Shown one piece after another: positions 25,557 to 33,312 of a stretch of 64,000 nucleotides of DNA (positions are counted from its first letter, which is position 1; every line of letters begins with the position of its first letter). Where the stretch lies: positions 1 through 64,000 of the IMG/VR virus record IMGVR_UViG_3300044631_000812; one strand, 5' to 3'. A program made the position numbers and the translations under genes. The notes under the pieces are model-generated. The model was given only the letters and a program-made list of their open reading frames with translations. It did no database searches and was not told where the DNA came from. This DNA comes from a virus.

Positions 25557-26640
25557 AATCCTTCTTAAAAATATTTAATGTGTAGCTTTTCTTACTTTTC
25601 ACTGCCTTGTAGATCTTATCTTCTATACCACCTGCGCTGAATATCCAGTAGACTTTATTGAACTTCCGCTCCATTGTAGTCATCCTATCTTTTGCCTGAA
25701 AGTAACTCGTGGCGCTAAAGTCAATATTGTAGAACACCACGTAGTCAGCATTTTTTAAGGATATACCCTCACGACCGGATACAATCTGTAAGGCTATAAC
25801 CTTATATTGACCGGTATCAAAGTCTTCTAACTTCTCGGTCAAGTCCTTACCAAAGACATCCTTAAGTGCGCTCAGTTCTTCTTTAAACTTGTAGAACACG
25901 CCTATTTTTGATGTCGCAAATTGCGACTTTATAAACTCAGCCTTAGTGGTGTCAATCGTCATGCTGTTACCGCTCTCAAACTTCACCGTGCCACTCCACA
26001 ATTGATGGAGCTTCTGCATCAACTTAACTGGCGTGTCGCCAAGTATCACCTCGTCCTTCCCCTCAACAACCAAGTCGCGCTCTAACTTCTTCACAATCAT
26101 CTTTGTCTTCTCCGACATGTCGACATAAAGAACTTCCTCCTCGATTGACGTCTCAAAGCCTGCCTGTGACTGCGTGAAGCTGATCATCAAGTGAGCCACA
26201 TTTTTCATGATCTTGAGCTCCATTCCACTTGAGTAGTCAGTAACCTTAAATCCATTGATTACCCGGTCGAACTTATTGACGTAGTCATCGGCCCATCTGT
26301 AGAAGTTCTTGTACTCTTTGAATGGCGAATAATCGCTCACCCAGAACTGATGATACATCTGACTGTATGACTCTGGGCATGGTGTACCCGATAAGAAGAT
26401 CATTGGCAAATGACTATACATCTTCTTGTACATCTTGGTGTGCAAACCTGGCTTAGGAAAGGCACCACAATTATGGACTAATATACCGTTTGCTAAGTAA
26501 TTATGATTGCCATCAACTTCTATATCATAGACATAACCATCTGGACACAATTCTCTAATTCTTTCTGTATCTGAGAGTTTGTAAATCTCAATACTTTCCA
26601 CCCTTTCAAAGCTAACAGTTTGTTCTTTCTTTCGTCGCAT
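25531..26640 (-). CDS. IntC plus C-terminal half of SF2 helicase
   Basis: Of these 369 aa, residues 1-57 are a C-terminal split-intein fragment (YDIEVDGNHNYLANG then ILVHN), ending in the canonical HN before Cys58. The rest is the C-terminal part of an SF2 helicase: LSGTP (motif III-like) soon after the junction, then IVSGREGISLKNADYVVFYN and a QAKDRMTTMERK motif VI-like region. Trans-splicing with the product of 27178-27750 would rebuild a helicase of about 414 aa. The start at 26640 lies inside the end of the endonuclease gene. Confidence 0.85.
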   Translation of the reverse strand: MRRKKEQTVSFERVESIEIYKLSDTERIRELCPDGYVYDIEVDGNHNYLANGILVHNCGAFPKPGLHTKMYKKMYSHLPMIFLSGTPCPESYSQMYHQFWVSDYSPFKEYKNFYRWADDYVNKFDRVINGFKVTDYSSGMELKIMKNVAHLMISFTQSQAGFETSIEEEVLYVDMSEKTKMIVKKLERDLVVEGKDEVILGDTPVKLMQKLHQLWSGTVKFESGNSMTIDTTKAEFIKSQFATSKIGVFYKFKEELSALKDVFGKDLTEKLEDFDTGQYKVIALQIVSGREGISLKNADYVVFYNIDFSATSYFQAKDRMTTMERKFNKVYWIFSAGGIEDKIYKAVKSKKSYTLNIFKKDYEQTREDK

Positions 26641-27444
26641 TCTTTTACTTTTAATGAGTTATGACTAATCCCATCCACTTCTATTGCAATCATGTGATAT
26701 TTTGATGCAATGTCAATTTTATAGTGCCTTGGAGATTTAAATTGTTTTGCTAAGTGGCCTGTCTTCTCTATATACTCCATTGAAAATGAAGAATCTAATT
26801 CAGATATCTTATTATATAGCATTAACTGATGGACAGTCGCACCACGCCCATTGCCACCCTGAATAGCAGGCTTATGGTTAATCTCCTTTTGCCTTTCAGA
26901 CGCTTTTAGCCTATGTTCTTCATAGAACATTGGATTATTCTTTTTCATTCTTTCTGAAGATAACTTTCCTTGGCAAGAAATTGAACAAACCTTACCTTTA
27001 GAAAACGGTTGTCTTTGAAAATTAGATCCACATACAATGCACGTTGAATTTAATATTTTATGCATATTATCTTTAGATCCATATGAATGAATTAATTGAG
27101 AGCATTTTGCACTACATCCATTTCCTTTTAATTTTCCAATTAAAAAATTATATACCTGACTATCTGTTAATTCTTTATCACACCACTTGCAATTCATCTG
27201 TGGGTAATATTTCTCTAGCTTTAACCCATCCACGCTTTGTAAATATTTCGTGGTTTTCGGTGCATATGATTTCTTTTCCATTACATCTTATTTTAACTAA
27301 ACCTTCTGTTAATTTATTTTTGAATACATTTTTAACTTGTTTGTATTCATAACATTTTTTTTCAAAGTTAAAACTTTTTTTAAAATCTCCAACATTTATG
27401 TTCTTTATCTCAACTCCATCGATTAGTGTGTTTCCTAAAAAACA
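26470..27444 (-). mobile_element. Split intein with free-standing endonuclease (fractured gene)
   Basis: IntN begins at the Cys codon 27444-27442 and runs to 27178 (88 aa). IntC occupies 26640-26470 (57 aa). Between and overlapping them is a separate endonuclease gene in another frame. The insertion falls directly after the helicase DEHHR motif II. This is the arrangement described as fractured genes by Dassa and co-workers in 2009. It is much more AT-rich than the helicase sequence around it. Confidence 0.85.
26520..27197 (-). CDS. Free-standing Vsr/DUF559-like homing endonuclease
   Basis: It encodes 225 aa from the ATG at 27197, which overlaps the IntN stop by 20 bp. An upstream ATG at 27281 would overlap by about 100 bp and is less likely. 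Two Cys clusters (CKWC...CSAKC and CIVC...CSISC) look like NUMOD-type zinc fingers. The C-terminus carries IAIEVDGISH, then ERKNKLLALKGWKVLRF, the pattern of DUF559/very-short-patch-repair nucleases with acidic and His catalytic residues. It lies inside the break of the split-intein helicase gene, so it probably cuts intein-free helicase alleles and spreads the element. Confidence 0.8.
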   Translation of the reverse strand: MNCKWCDKELTDSQVYNFLIGKLKGNGCSAKCSQLIHSYGSKDNMHKILNSTCIVCGSNFQRQPFSKGKVCSISCQGKLSSERMKKNNPMFYEEHRLKASERQKEINHKPAIQGGNGRGATVHQLMLYNKISELDSSFSMEYIEKTGHLAKQFKSPRHYKIDIASKYHMIAIEVDGISHNSLKVKECDERKNKLLALKGWKVLRFTNSQIQKELENCVQMVMSMI

Positions 27445-27750
27445 CCTATGATGTTCATCATGTATCACCAAATCATAGTCATTGGATGGTAGTTTATGCA
27501 TTGACTCATCGTTAATGACATCAATATAGAATGTGTAACCAAACTCCTTATAGTCCTCAAGAACTGAACCGATAGCCTTCTTCTTTGTAAGAAACAACAC
27601 TCTCTTAGCGCCAAACCTGTTAGCTACCTCCATCGAAGTGCTTGATTTTCCGGTTCTTACGGCCATAGCTAAATACAAGATGTTATGCTTCTTTAGGATA
27701 TTCAATCCCTTTGCAGCTATATCAATCTGATAGCTTCTTAGACTCTTCAT
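27178..27750 (-). CDS. N-terminal half of SF2 helicase plus IntN
   Basis: Of these 190 aa, residues 1-102 are the helicase N-terminus. They carry a Q-like start (LRSYQIDIA), a Walker A (AVRTGKSST, 30-38) and motif II (VIHDEHHR). From Cys103 the sequence is an intein N-fragment: CFLGNTLIDG (block A) and IICTENHEIFTKRGW (block B, with the TxxH-type core). The partner is the IntC fusion at 25531-26640. The helicase likely acts in phage replication or recombination, given its neighbours. Confidence 0.85.
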   Translation of the reverse strand: MKSLRSYQIDIAAKGLNILKKHNILYLAMAVRTGKSSTSMEVANRFGAKRVLFLTKKKAIGSVLEDYKEFGYTFYIDVINDESMHKLPSNDYDLVIHDEHHRCFLGNTLIDGVEIKNINVGDFKKSFNFEKKCYEYKQVKNVFKNKLTEGLVKIRCNGKEIICTENHEIFTKRGWVKAREILPTDELQVV

Positions 27751-28015
27751 ACTTTAGTTTTTTGATTGCTTGAGTTAACTCTTCAGTTAACTCAACTGAA
27801 TTCCTTACCGATGACAGCTCACGACGTAATGCCATGACAGCATAGTATGGGTCATAATATGGCTTACTAGTACCACCTTCAAGAAACCTAATGGCAGCTA
27901 TATAAGACTGCATCATTTCAGATAGCTCACTCTCTACCTTCTTACCTCTCGGCTTATCAGCTATCTCTACTATGGCTTCGAAACGCTTCTTTAAGATTAT
28001 TTGTGCTAGATTCAT
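27722..28015 (-). CDS. Hypothetical helical protein (97 aa)
   Basis: This charged, all-helical protein has no recognised motif. It overlaps the start of the helicase gene by 29 bp and the end of the preceding gene by 4 bp, so it is part of the replication operon. Its function is unknown. Confidence 0.55.
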   Translation of the reverse strand: MNLAQIILKKRFEAIVEIADKPRGKKVESELSEMMQSYIAAIRFLEGGTSKPYYDPYYAVMALRRELSSVRNSVELTEELTQAIKKLKYEESKKLSD

Positions 28016-28266
28016 ACCATGTACATATCATCGCACCATATAGGAGTCTGCTCACCTACATAGCTACCGCGAATATTATACTCAAAGTGCTCAAGCGCAT
28101 CTTCCAACGACATCTCATCCTCAGTAATCAATGTCTCAATGACTAGCTTTACTGAATAGATTAGGCGCATTGGATCACCTATCTCAACGCCAATCACAGC
28201 GTCATCAAACCCATCAGCCTTTAAGAAGGTCTCATCCGGGTAGCATTCTAAAATTTCTTCTAACAT
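28012..28266 (-). CDS. Hypothetical acidic protein (84 aa)
   Basis: This acidic protein contains LEDALEHFEYNIRGSYVGEQ and ends TPIWCDDMYMV. I recall this ending from small phage proteins of unknown function encoded next to replication genes. It overlaps the primase-helicase stop by 7 bp. Confidence 0.6.
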   Translation of the reverse strand: MLEEILECYPDETFLKADGFDDAVIGVEIGDPMRLIYSVKLVIETLITEDEMSLEDALEHFEYNIRGSYVGEQTPIWCDDMYMV

Positions 28267-30593
28267 AACTTTGTTTGTTTTGGATGTTTAACAATAAAAT
28301 GAATCTCCTTGCCGTTCATGCCCTTGTATGCCCTTGGCTTCTGACCGAACGCATACTCACCATACGCATCAAGCCAATGGTAGAACTTAGCGTTTGATAG
28401 CTTATATCTACCATAGCGGTCGTAGTCTGGGTAGTCAGAAATAAATCTATTGAGCATGTCCTGACCTACTGTCTTTGCGTTTGGCTTGGTGTCCATGTTA
28501 TCTCTAGCTGTAGCCCATTCCCAAAACTCAGGAGATGTCTCAGCGATCAACTTGCGGACCTTTAAGTTCTTAAATTCAGTCTCAACCAATCCCTTCTTCA
28601 GATACAACTGAAGGTTTCGGATCATGTAGTTATCGAACTTCACCCACTCACTATCGTCCCAACCGCTGTATAGCATGTGACCAAAATCATCCTCAGGAGT
28701 CCTTTCTTTGGTATAGTACTGTCTGAACTCAAGGTCCCACTTACGTCTCTCAAATGAGTTACCTGCACCCTTGATGGCGTAGTTTGTGGTGATGAATATC
28801 TTTGGCGATCGCTCAAAAGGAATATGAATCTCATCCTTATTCTTCTTCTCTAAAGTAATACCCTCGGTGATCACTGAGAATAAGTTCTCAAAGGCAAACC
28901 CCTTAGATACGTCATCAAAGACCAACACCTGGGTGTCAACCTGTACACGTTGGTATGGGAATGACTTCTGGAAACTGAACCCCTTGCCGTCAATCTTCAC
29001 CATCTTTTTCATGTGGTTGATTGAGTTGACAAATATACCCTTACCAGTACCACCCTCAGGATTTGAGCTGATGACCTCATCGTTTAGAATGACAGCCGGA
29101 CAATAGCTCGCTGGCTTATGACTATGCATCATGTAACCAAGCGTTGACTCCATCGATCGCTTGCGAGAGTCGTCGTCGCCTGAGATGTTCCTAACAAAGG
29201 TCTCAAACTCGTTTTCACCAATATCATTGGTGAATACAAAATCACGATTGATACGCTGCATTTCCCATACATGGCCACCTAAGTCCTTGTAGTCTATTAC
29301 GTTAACGCCATCCTTAGTTATCTGCACAGCGCAGTTTAAGTAGTATAAGTAAGCGCTGTCTATGGTATCCTCCTTGAACACAGCGTCGATCTTAGGGACA
29401 AAGTTTAAGAAGGTCTCTTGAAAGAACTTGGTATTCATGGCGAAATAGTTGTATACCATCATATCATCAATGTCCATCAGATAGTCCAGCACAAAGTCCT
29501 TGATCATGTCGTCAGTCACATCGCTCATCAAGTTGTCAAGCACCTTAACAAACACAAACGTCCTTGATCCAGGTGGGTAGTACTTGAAGAAGCCGTTGTT
29601 ATTTAGAAACAATCTAAATAAGTGTGGTACCAACTCAACCTTTCCCTTACTTGACTTAGTCCAGAACTCAGTGATCTTAGGCAGCTCCTCGATCTGGTAC
29701 TTCTCAGCGACCTCTTCTGCAGGAACACCTCTCTTCAGTTCGTTCTTTACGTTCTCAAACTCGTCGTAAAACTTGGTGCCAAACGTCGACATGTCCTTGT
29801 ATGCGCTGTTCACAATCGTCACTATCTCTGATGCCATCTCACCACCTTGGTCCTGATCGTTCATTATTGAATGGGCCATTGTCTTATCAATGCCATACTC
29901 CTTGAGCGATACGCCCAACACATATAGGTTATTGTTGCGCTGTCCTGGCACCATACCGTAGTTACGCCCCCACCAAACTAGCAGTCGTCTGGCTATCTCG
30001 TTGTAGTCGTTGAGCCGGATGGTTGTTGTTTGCACAGCTCTTGGATGTGTAACTTTTGGCTTAACCATGTCAGTAAACAACTCAGAGTCAGCGTTATAGT
30101 ACAACTCAGGATCATAGCTCTCATAGCATACACGGCTGAGGTTCTGACTTGTAGTGTCAAACTCCTTGCGGTTGTAGTATTTTTCTAGGCCCTTGAAGTA
30201 TAGCTTATGGTTCTCAATGTCATTTGGTATCTTGACCAATACCTTTAGACCATCGCCTGATGGGGATAGGAAGACAGACAAGGTAAACTTATCGAGCATC
30301 AAATCAAACTTAAAATCCTCTAGCTCTTGATTACTATCAAATCCATCAAAGTCTAAGCAAATGATTCCGCTGTGCTCTATGCAGGCAGTGTCTGCACGCT
30401 TCTCAAACTTACCACTAAAGCATATGGCTGGCAGTAATTTTTTATTTTCATTGCGCGCATCCTTTTGAGTAAGGGCTCTCACCTGCTCCACTATCTGCTG
30501 CGATTTGCCCTCTCTGATCCTCTGTAGCGCTGTCTCTATTGACACGTAGAACGGTTTGCTGGTGTTCGTCACCGTTTGAAAGTAGGTTATCAT
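28260..30593 (-). CDS. Primase-helicase: VirE_N/BT4734-like plus SF3 helicase
   Basis: The 777-aa protein has an N-terminal BT4734/VirE_N-like domain (residues about 1-170; SGIICLDFDG and FLSPSGDGLKVLVKI are typical of a primase-polymerase-like fold). A middle PriCT-like helical part follows. The C-terminal SF3 helicase has Walker A GGTGKG at 514-519, Walker B VLVFDDV and a sensor-like IFITTNY. It is the main replication enzyme seen in the window and probably primes and unwinds phage DNA. Its first 146 nt overlap the preceding DnaA-IV-like gene in another frame. Confidence 0.82.
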   Translation of the reverse strand: MITYFQTVTNTSKPFYVSIETALQRIREGKSQQIVEQVRALTQKDARNENKKLLPAICFSGKFEKRADTACIEHSGIICLDFDGFDSNQELEDFKFDLMLDKFTLSVFLSPSGDGLKVLVKIPNDIENHKLYFKGLEKYYNRKEFDTTSQNLSRVCYESYDPELYYNADSELFTDMVKPKVTHPRAVQTTTIRLNDYNEIARRLLVWWGRNYGMVPGQRNNNLYVLGVSLKEYGIDKTMAHSIMNDQDQGGEMASEIVTIVNSAYKDMSTFGTKFYDEFENVKNELKRGVPAEEVAEKYQIEELPKITEFWTKSSKGKVELVPHLFRLFLNNNGFFKYYPPGSRTFVFVKVLDNLMSDVTDDMIKDFVLDYLMDIDDMMVYNYFAMNTKFFQETFLNFVPKIDAVFKEDTIDSAYLYYLNCAVQITKDGVNVIDYKDLGGHVWEMQRINRDFVFTNDIGENEFETFVRNISGDDDSRKRSMESTLGYMMHSHKPASYCPAVILNDEVISSNPEGGTGKGIFVNSINHMKKMVKIDGKGFSFQKSFPYQRVQVDTQVLVFDDVSKGFAFENLFSVITEGITLEKKNKDEIHIPFERSPKIFITTNYAIKGAGNSFERRKWDLEFRQYYTKERTPEDDFGHMLYSGWDDSEWVKFDNYMIRNLQLYLKKGLVETEFKNLKVRKLIAETSPEFWEWATARDNMDTKPNAKTVGQDMLNRFISDYPDYDRYGRYKLSNAKFYHWLDAYGEYAFGQKPRAYKGMNGKEIHFIVKHPKQTKLC

Positions 30594-30870
30594 ATTCTTT
30601 TTTAAATTCGTTAATCACCGACAAATAAGCAAGGTTTCCCTTGATCTCCATACCATTGTACTCATAGGTCTCAGACATCATCTTCTCATGTGTCTTGATT
30701 CCATGAATAACCAATGAATGTCTCCTATTGAACAACCTACCGATCTCTTGAAGCGTCATGTTTTCTCTAAGTATACTGAACAAATAGTTGCGCTTGTATA
30801 CCAAGTCAATGCGCTGACTAGGGCCATCTAGGCCGTCTCTTTCAATCCATTCTTTTATTTTATCTAGCAT
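30448..30870 (-). CDS. DnaA domain IV-like DNA-binding protein, second copy
   Basis: The 140-aa protein has LQEIGRLFNRRHSLVIHGIK (about residues 40-59), which fits the DnaA domain IV HTH with an RRHS turn. Its N-terminus shares the layout of the 25092-25556 protein (RxDLVYKRNYLFSILR versus RRDVLFKRYFIFNELR), so the two are paralogues. The C-terminal 48 residues are encoded by DNA that also encodes the primase N-terminus. This part is polar and could be disordered. Confidence 0.65.
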   Translation of the reverse strand: MLDKIKEWIERDGLDGPSQRIDLVYKRNYLFSILRENMTLQEIGRLFNRRHSLVIHGIKTHEKMMSETYEYNGMEIKGNLAYLSVINEFKKEYDNLLSNGDEHQQTVLRVNRDSATEDQRGQIAADSGAGESPYSKGCAQ

Positions 30871-30872
30871 AC

Positions 30873-30938
30873 TTAAAATATTAAATAACCTATTGCTATT
30901 CCTGATAGTAATAATAGGATTCGTTCGTAGTTTTTCAT
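30873..30938 (-). CDS. Very small membrane peptide (21 aa)
   Basis: MKNYERILLLLSGIAIGYLI then F is a short polar start followed by one hydrophobic helix. Its ATG overlaps the stop of the 35-aa membrane peptide gene (ATGA). Its function is unknown. Confidence 0.45.
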   Translation of the reverse strand: MKNYERILLLLSGIAIGYLIF

Positions 30939-31042
30939 TTTGTAATAAAATGAATGATTAGTGATATTGATATTACGCCTACCAGTATCATTGTGCCAAT
31001 AGCAGCCATCTCTTCTCTTCGGTCGTCTTTGTTTAGTTTCAT
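30935..31042 (-). CDS. Small membrane peptide (35 aa)
   Basis: A charged N-terminus (MKLNKDDRREEM) is followed by one predicted transmembrane helix (IGTMILVGVISISLIIHFI). The start overlaps the stop of the upstream gene (ATGA) and carries the repeated ACAACAAGAACAATG start context. Its function is unknown. Confidence 0.5.
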   Translation of the reverse strand: MKLNKDDRREEMAAIGTMILVGVISISLIIHFITK

Positions 31043-31266
31043 TGTTCTTGTTGTTTAAATTTCTCATTATAATACTCAATACCACTCTCAAAATCTTCTC
31101 CCGTCTTTTTGGAGTAGAAGTAGTTGTGTTCTCCATCTTCAAATGCTTGAGCAAGATGTTTCATTTCAATATCTTTGGCCTCTTTAACGGCCTTTAGTAA
31201 GTCATTACCAATAAAGTATTGGTTCTTACCCATCCAATCTATTAAAAATTCTACTGCTGTTTTCAT
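31039..31266 (-). CDS. Hypothetical protein, MKTAVE family, copy 1 (75 aa)
   Basis: It starts MKTAVEFLIDWM and shares that start and general layout with the neighbouring 31279-31482 protein, so the two are tandem duplicates. It is helical and acidic with no catalytic motif. I recall small MKTAVEWLxxx proteins in Bacteroidetes phages, with unknown function. Confidence 0.65.
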   Translation of the reverse strand: MKTAVEFLIDWMGKNQYFIGNDLLKAVKEAKDIEMKHLAQAFEDGEHNYFYSKKTGEDFESGIEYYNEKFKQQEQ

Positions 31267-31278
31267 TGTTCTTGTTGT

Positions 31279-31482
31279 TTAAAGGTTATCAATATTAATG
31301 AACTCATTGAATGGGATTATAGGATTTTCGCTTCGGTCATTTAATACTGCAAATTCAGCATATAATTCTGCTTGCTCCTTCTCCATTTCTTTGGCTTGTT
31401 GTATATGAAATCTAAAATCGGGAGTACAATTTTCTATTCCCCCGAAGTGTTCATCAATCAACCATTCTACTGCTGTTTTCAT
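31279..31482 (-). CDS. Hypothetical protein, MKTAVE family, copy 2 (67 aa)
   Basis: It starts MKTAVEWLIDEHF and is a paralogue of the next gene downstream. The same DNA context (ACAACAAGAACAATGAAAAC) precedes both starts, so duplication included the translation start region. Its function is unknown. Confidence 0.65.
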   Translation of the reverse strand: MKTAVEWLIDEHFGGIENCTPDFRFHIQQAKEMEKEQAELYAEFAVLNDRSENPIIPFNEFINIDNL

Positions 31483-31494
31483 TGTTCTTGTTGT

Positions 31495-31830
31495 TTAAAG
31501 GTTAGCCATTAGTCTTGCTGATCCGAAAATATTCATCTTCTCGTTGTGCGTAAGCTCGTCCCACTTTGTTTTGTAAAGCTGCTGCTCAAGCCATTCGAAC
31601 GCATCGGCATACATCTTCTTCTTCACAATCATCTTTTCAAGATATAGGCTAAGATCAAGAGCTTCCTCCTGAGCATGCGTGAGCCAGTCAACGTCAGACA
31701 AGTCCTTTCGGTCCATCGTGACGCCATACTTCTCAATCCCTAGCTTAGACCTCTGCTTATACTTATTGATTACTGACTCAACAATAGAGTCACTTAGCGA
31801 CCGGTCGGCCGTTGATGTGGATGTGTACAT
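31495..31830 (-). CDS. MazG-like NTP pyrophosphohydrolase family (tentative)
   Basis: This 111-aa all-helical protein has YKQRSKLGIEKYGVTMDRKD followed by DWLTHAQEEALDLSLYLEKM. The EExxD arrangement on one helix and the KYG segment resemble all-alpha NTP pyrophosphatases (MazG/MazZ-like, dATP/dGTP diphosphohydrolase-related) found in phages. If active it would hydrolyse a dNTP and adjust the nucleotide pool. The match is motif-level only. Two RNA hairpins lie just upstream. Confidence 0.55.
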   Translation of the reverse strand: MYTSTSTADRSLSDSIVESVINKYKQRSKLGIEKYGVTMDRKDLSDVDWLTHAQEEALDLSLYLEKMIVKKKMYADAFEWLEQQLYKTKWDELTHNEKMNIFGSARLMANL

Positions 31831-31846
31831 AATTAAATTAGATTAA

Positions 31847-31903
31847 AATGGGTGCACTAGGATACACCCATTAAACCAAAACAACAAACCTGTCCTAGCA
31901 GGT
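31847..31903 (-). promoter_or_regulatory. Two hairpins with complementary loops (kissing-loop candidate)
   Basis: Hairpin A pairs AATGGGTG (31847-31854) with CACCCATT (31865-31872). Hairpin B pairs ACCTG (31888-31892) with CAGGT (31899-31903). The loop of B is exactly TCCTAG, and the loop of A contains CTAGGA (31857-31862), its exact complement. It lies between the SSB-like gene and the MazG-like gene. Hairpin A could also be a weak terminator on the - strand. Confidence 0.4.
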
Positions 31904-31912
31904 GCTATGAAC

Positions 31913-32260
31913 TTAAAATGGGAGATCCGAGTCGTCAGTGTGACCTGATCCTGGAGTGCTAGGCGCTGGAACGAATGCCGGTTTCTCAGCAGCAACAGCA
32001 AAGCCCTCAATGGTTGAGAAGAACTTCACCTGACCCTGTGGACTAGTCCACTCACGACCCTTCAAACTGAACGATACCTCGACCTCTTGGCCCTCAGCAA
32101 TGCTCTCCAATAAGTCACACTTGTCGTTAACAAATGTGAATGGAATGTACTGTGGGTACTGGTCAGCACCATCGGTTAATACTAGCTCACGCTTACGAAA
32201 TTTGTCGGAGATGGTCTCCACATTGCCCACCTTGTAGGCAATCCCTTTGAATTTAAACAT
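31913..32260 (-). CDS. SSB-like protein (DUF3127-type OB fold, acidic C-tip)
   Basis: This 115-aa protein is predicted to be beta-rich (LVLTDGADQYPQYIPFTFVN and VEVSFSLKGREW). It has a disordered Pro/Gly/Ser linker and ends DDSDLPF, nearly identical to the protein-recruiting acidic tip of bacterial SSB. The order of strands fits the DUF3127 family of Bacteroidetes. It should bind single-stranded DNA and recruit replication or recombination proteins. It lies in the recombination cluster with the PD-(D/E)XK exonuclease. Confidence 0.75.
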   Translation of the reverse strand: MFKFKGIAYKVGNVETISDKFRKRELVLTDGADQYPQYIPFTFVNDKCDLLESIAEGQEVEVSFSLKGREWTSPQGQVKFFSTIEGFAVAAEKPAFVPAPSTPGSGHTDDSDLPF

Positions 32261-32269
32261 ATATATTAA

Positions 32270-32530
32270 TTAAAAGATTACTAAAATAATTGTGACAATA
32301 CATATTATTGCCACTGCAATACCTAAGACATAGTTTTCAGCATTGTCTTCTACCGCCTCTAAAAAATAGACATGGTCCTGGATTACCTCAACCTCATCTG
32401 CATAGAAGTATAACTCATCAGTACCTACATTAACTAGGTAACCGTAGTTATGTCGCTTGGCCTCATAGATCTTACCGACCTCATCATGACGTAAGCCATA
32501 GCCTCCATCTGTTAACAACCGGACTCTCAT
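32270..32530 (-). CDS. Small C-tail anchored protein (86 aa)
   Basis: A small beta-barrel-like N-terminus (MRVRLLTDGGYGLRHDEVGK, LVNVGTDELYFYADEVE) is joined to one C-terminal hydrophobic helix (YVLGIAVAIICIVTIILVIF). This predicts a soluble domain facing the cytoplasm on a tail anchor. It overlaps the exonuclease stop by 4 bp. Its function is unknown. Confidence 0.55.
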   Translation of the reverse strand: MRVRLLTDGGYGLRHDEVGKIYEAKRHNYGYLVNVGTDELYFYADEVEVIQDHVYFLEAVEDNAENYVLGIAVAIICIVTIILVIF

Positions 32531-33312
32531 AGGTTCTTGGTTTTTAATACGCCAATATATTTCTCAGCATAATCATTAGCTACCTTCAACCAACGCTCGA
32601 TCGTTGAGATGTCGTCGTCTGTGAGAGTCACTCTCACAATCGTCGCACGCATGTTGTCGTCAATGTCATCCATGTAGTGCAAGCTTGGCTCGTCCCATTC
32701 ACCTAACAACTCCTCAGGTGTGTTGCATAGCATGTATGCCACCTCGCCATCACGCCAATCAAGGCCGGTCGTCTGACGTAGCATCCATAAGTATGCCTTC
32801 ACCTGCCAGTCATACCCTGACTCTTTGACCTTCTTAGCAGCCTTCTCCTCAGTCTTTGGGAACGTCTTCTTGGTGTATGATGACTTTATGTCAAGCACCT
32901 TTAGCCTGTCAGCATCAACAATGTCAGGGTGGCCATGCATGAGCGGTGTATCTAAGTATGCATATTTGTCACCGTCAACAGTCTTGCTGTATGACGTGAA
33001 GAAGATGCGGTTATACAGCTCAATTGCCTCGTCCTCAACAGCTGTACCCTTGTCAGTCTCCTTGCTCCAGAAATGATCTTTGTACTGGTATACCTTCTCG
33101 TCAATGATCTCCTCGATCAATGTCTTGGCACCTTGACTTAGCTCAGGCTGTTGGTCACGTTTTGTAACCAACTCGTCTCGCTTGGCTGCCTGTAATTCAG
33201 TCAATTTAATCTTGGATAGTAGACCATCAAGAGTTGCTTGTTGATTAGGCGTAAGCCCTGGTGTGCCGCTGTTGAATAGCGGTGCGCACTTACTTGCCCG
33301 TAACTTCAGCAT
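32527..33312 (-). CDS. PD-(D/E)XK recombination exonuclease (YqaJ/Cas4-like)
   Basis: In this 261-aa protein, the nuclease core reads GHPDIVD (127-133), LDIK (140-143) and a following helix with YDWQVKAYLWML (Gln170). An upstream Glu (GTAVEDEAIELY, residue 93) completes the usual set. This is the order of YqaJ/lambda-exonuclease-like and Cas4-like enzymes. With the SSB-like gene downstream and the conserved 33290-33769 gene upstream it likely forms a phage recombination module. The length is typical. Confidence 0.8.
   Translation of the reverse strand: MLKLRASKCAPLFNSGTPGLTPNQQATLDGLLSKIKLTELQAAKRDELVTKRDQQPELSQGAKTLIEEIIDEKVYQYKDHFWSKETDKGTAVEDEAIELYNRIFFTSYSKTVDGDKYAYLDTPLMHGHPDIVDADRLKVLDIKSSYTKKTFPKTEEKAAKKVKESGYDWQVKAYLWMLRQTTGLDWRDGEVAYMLCNTPEELLGEWDEPSLHYMDDIDDNMRATIVRVTLTDDDISTIERWLKVANDYAEKYIGVLKTKNL

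Noticed and set aside
30939-31154. Longer version (93 aa) of the 21-aa membrane peptide
   Set aside because: It would lie antiphase to the well-supported 75-aa and 35-aa genes; only the ATGA-linked short start fits the operon.
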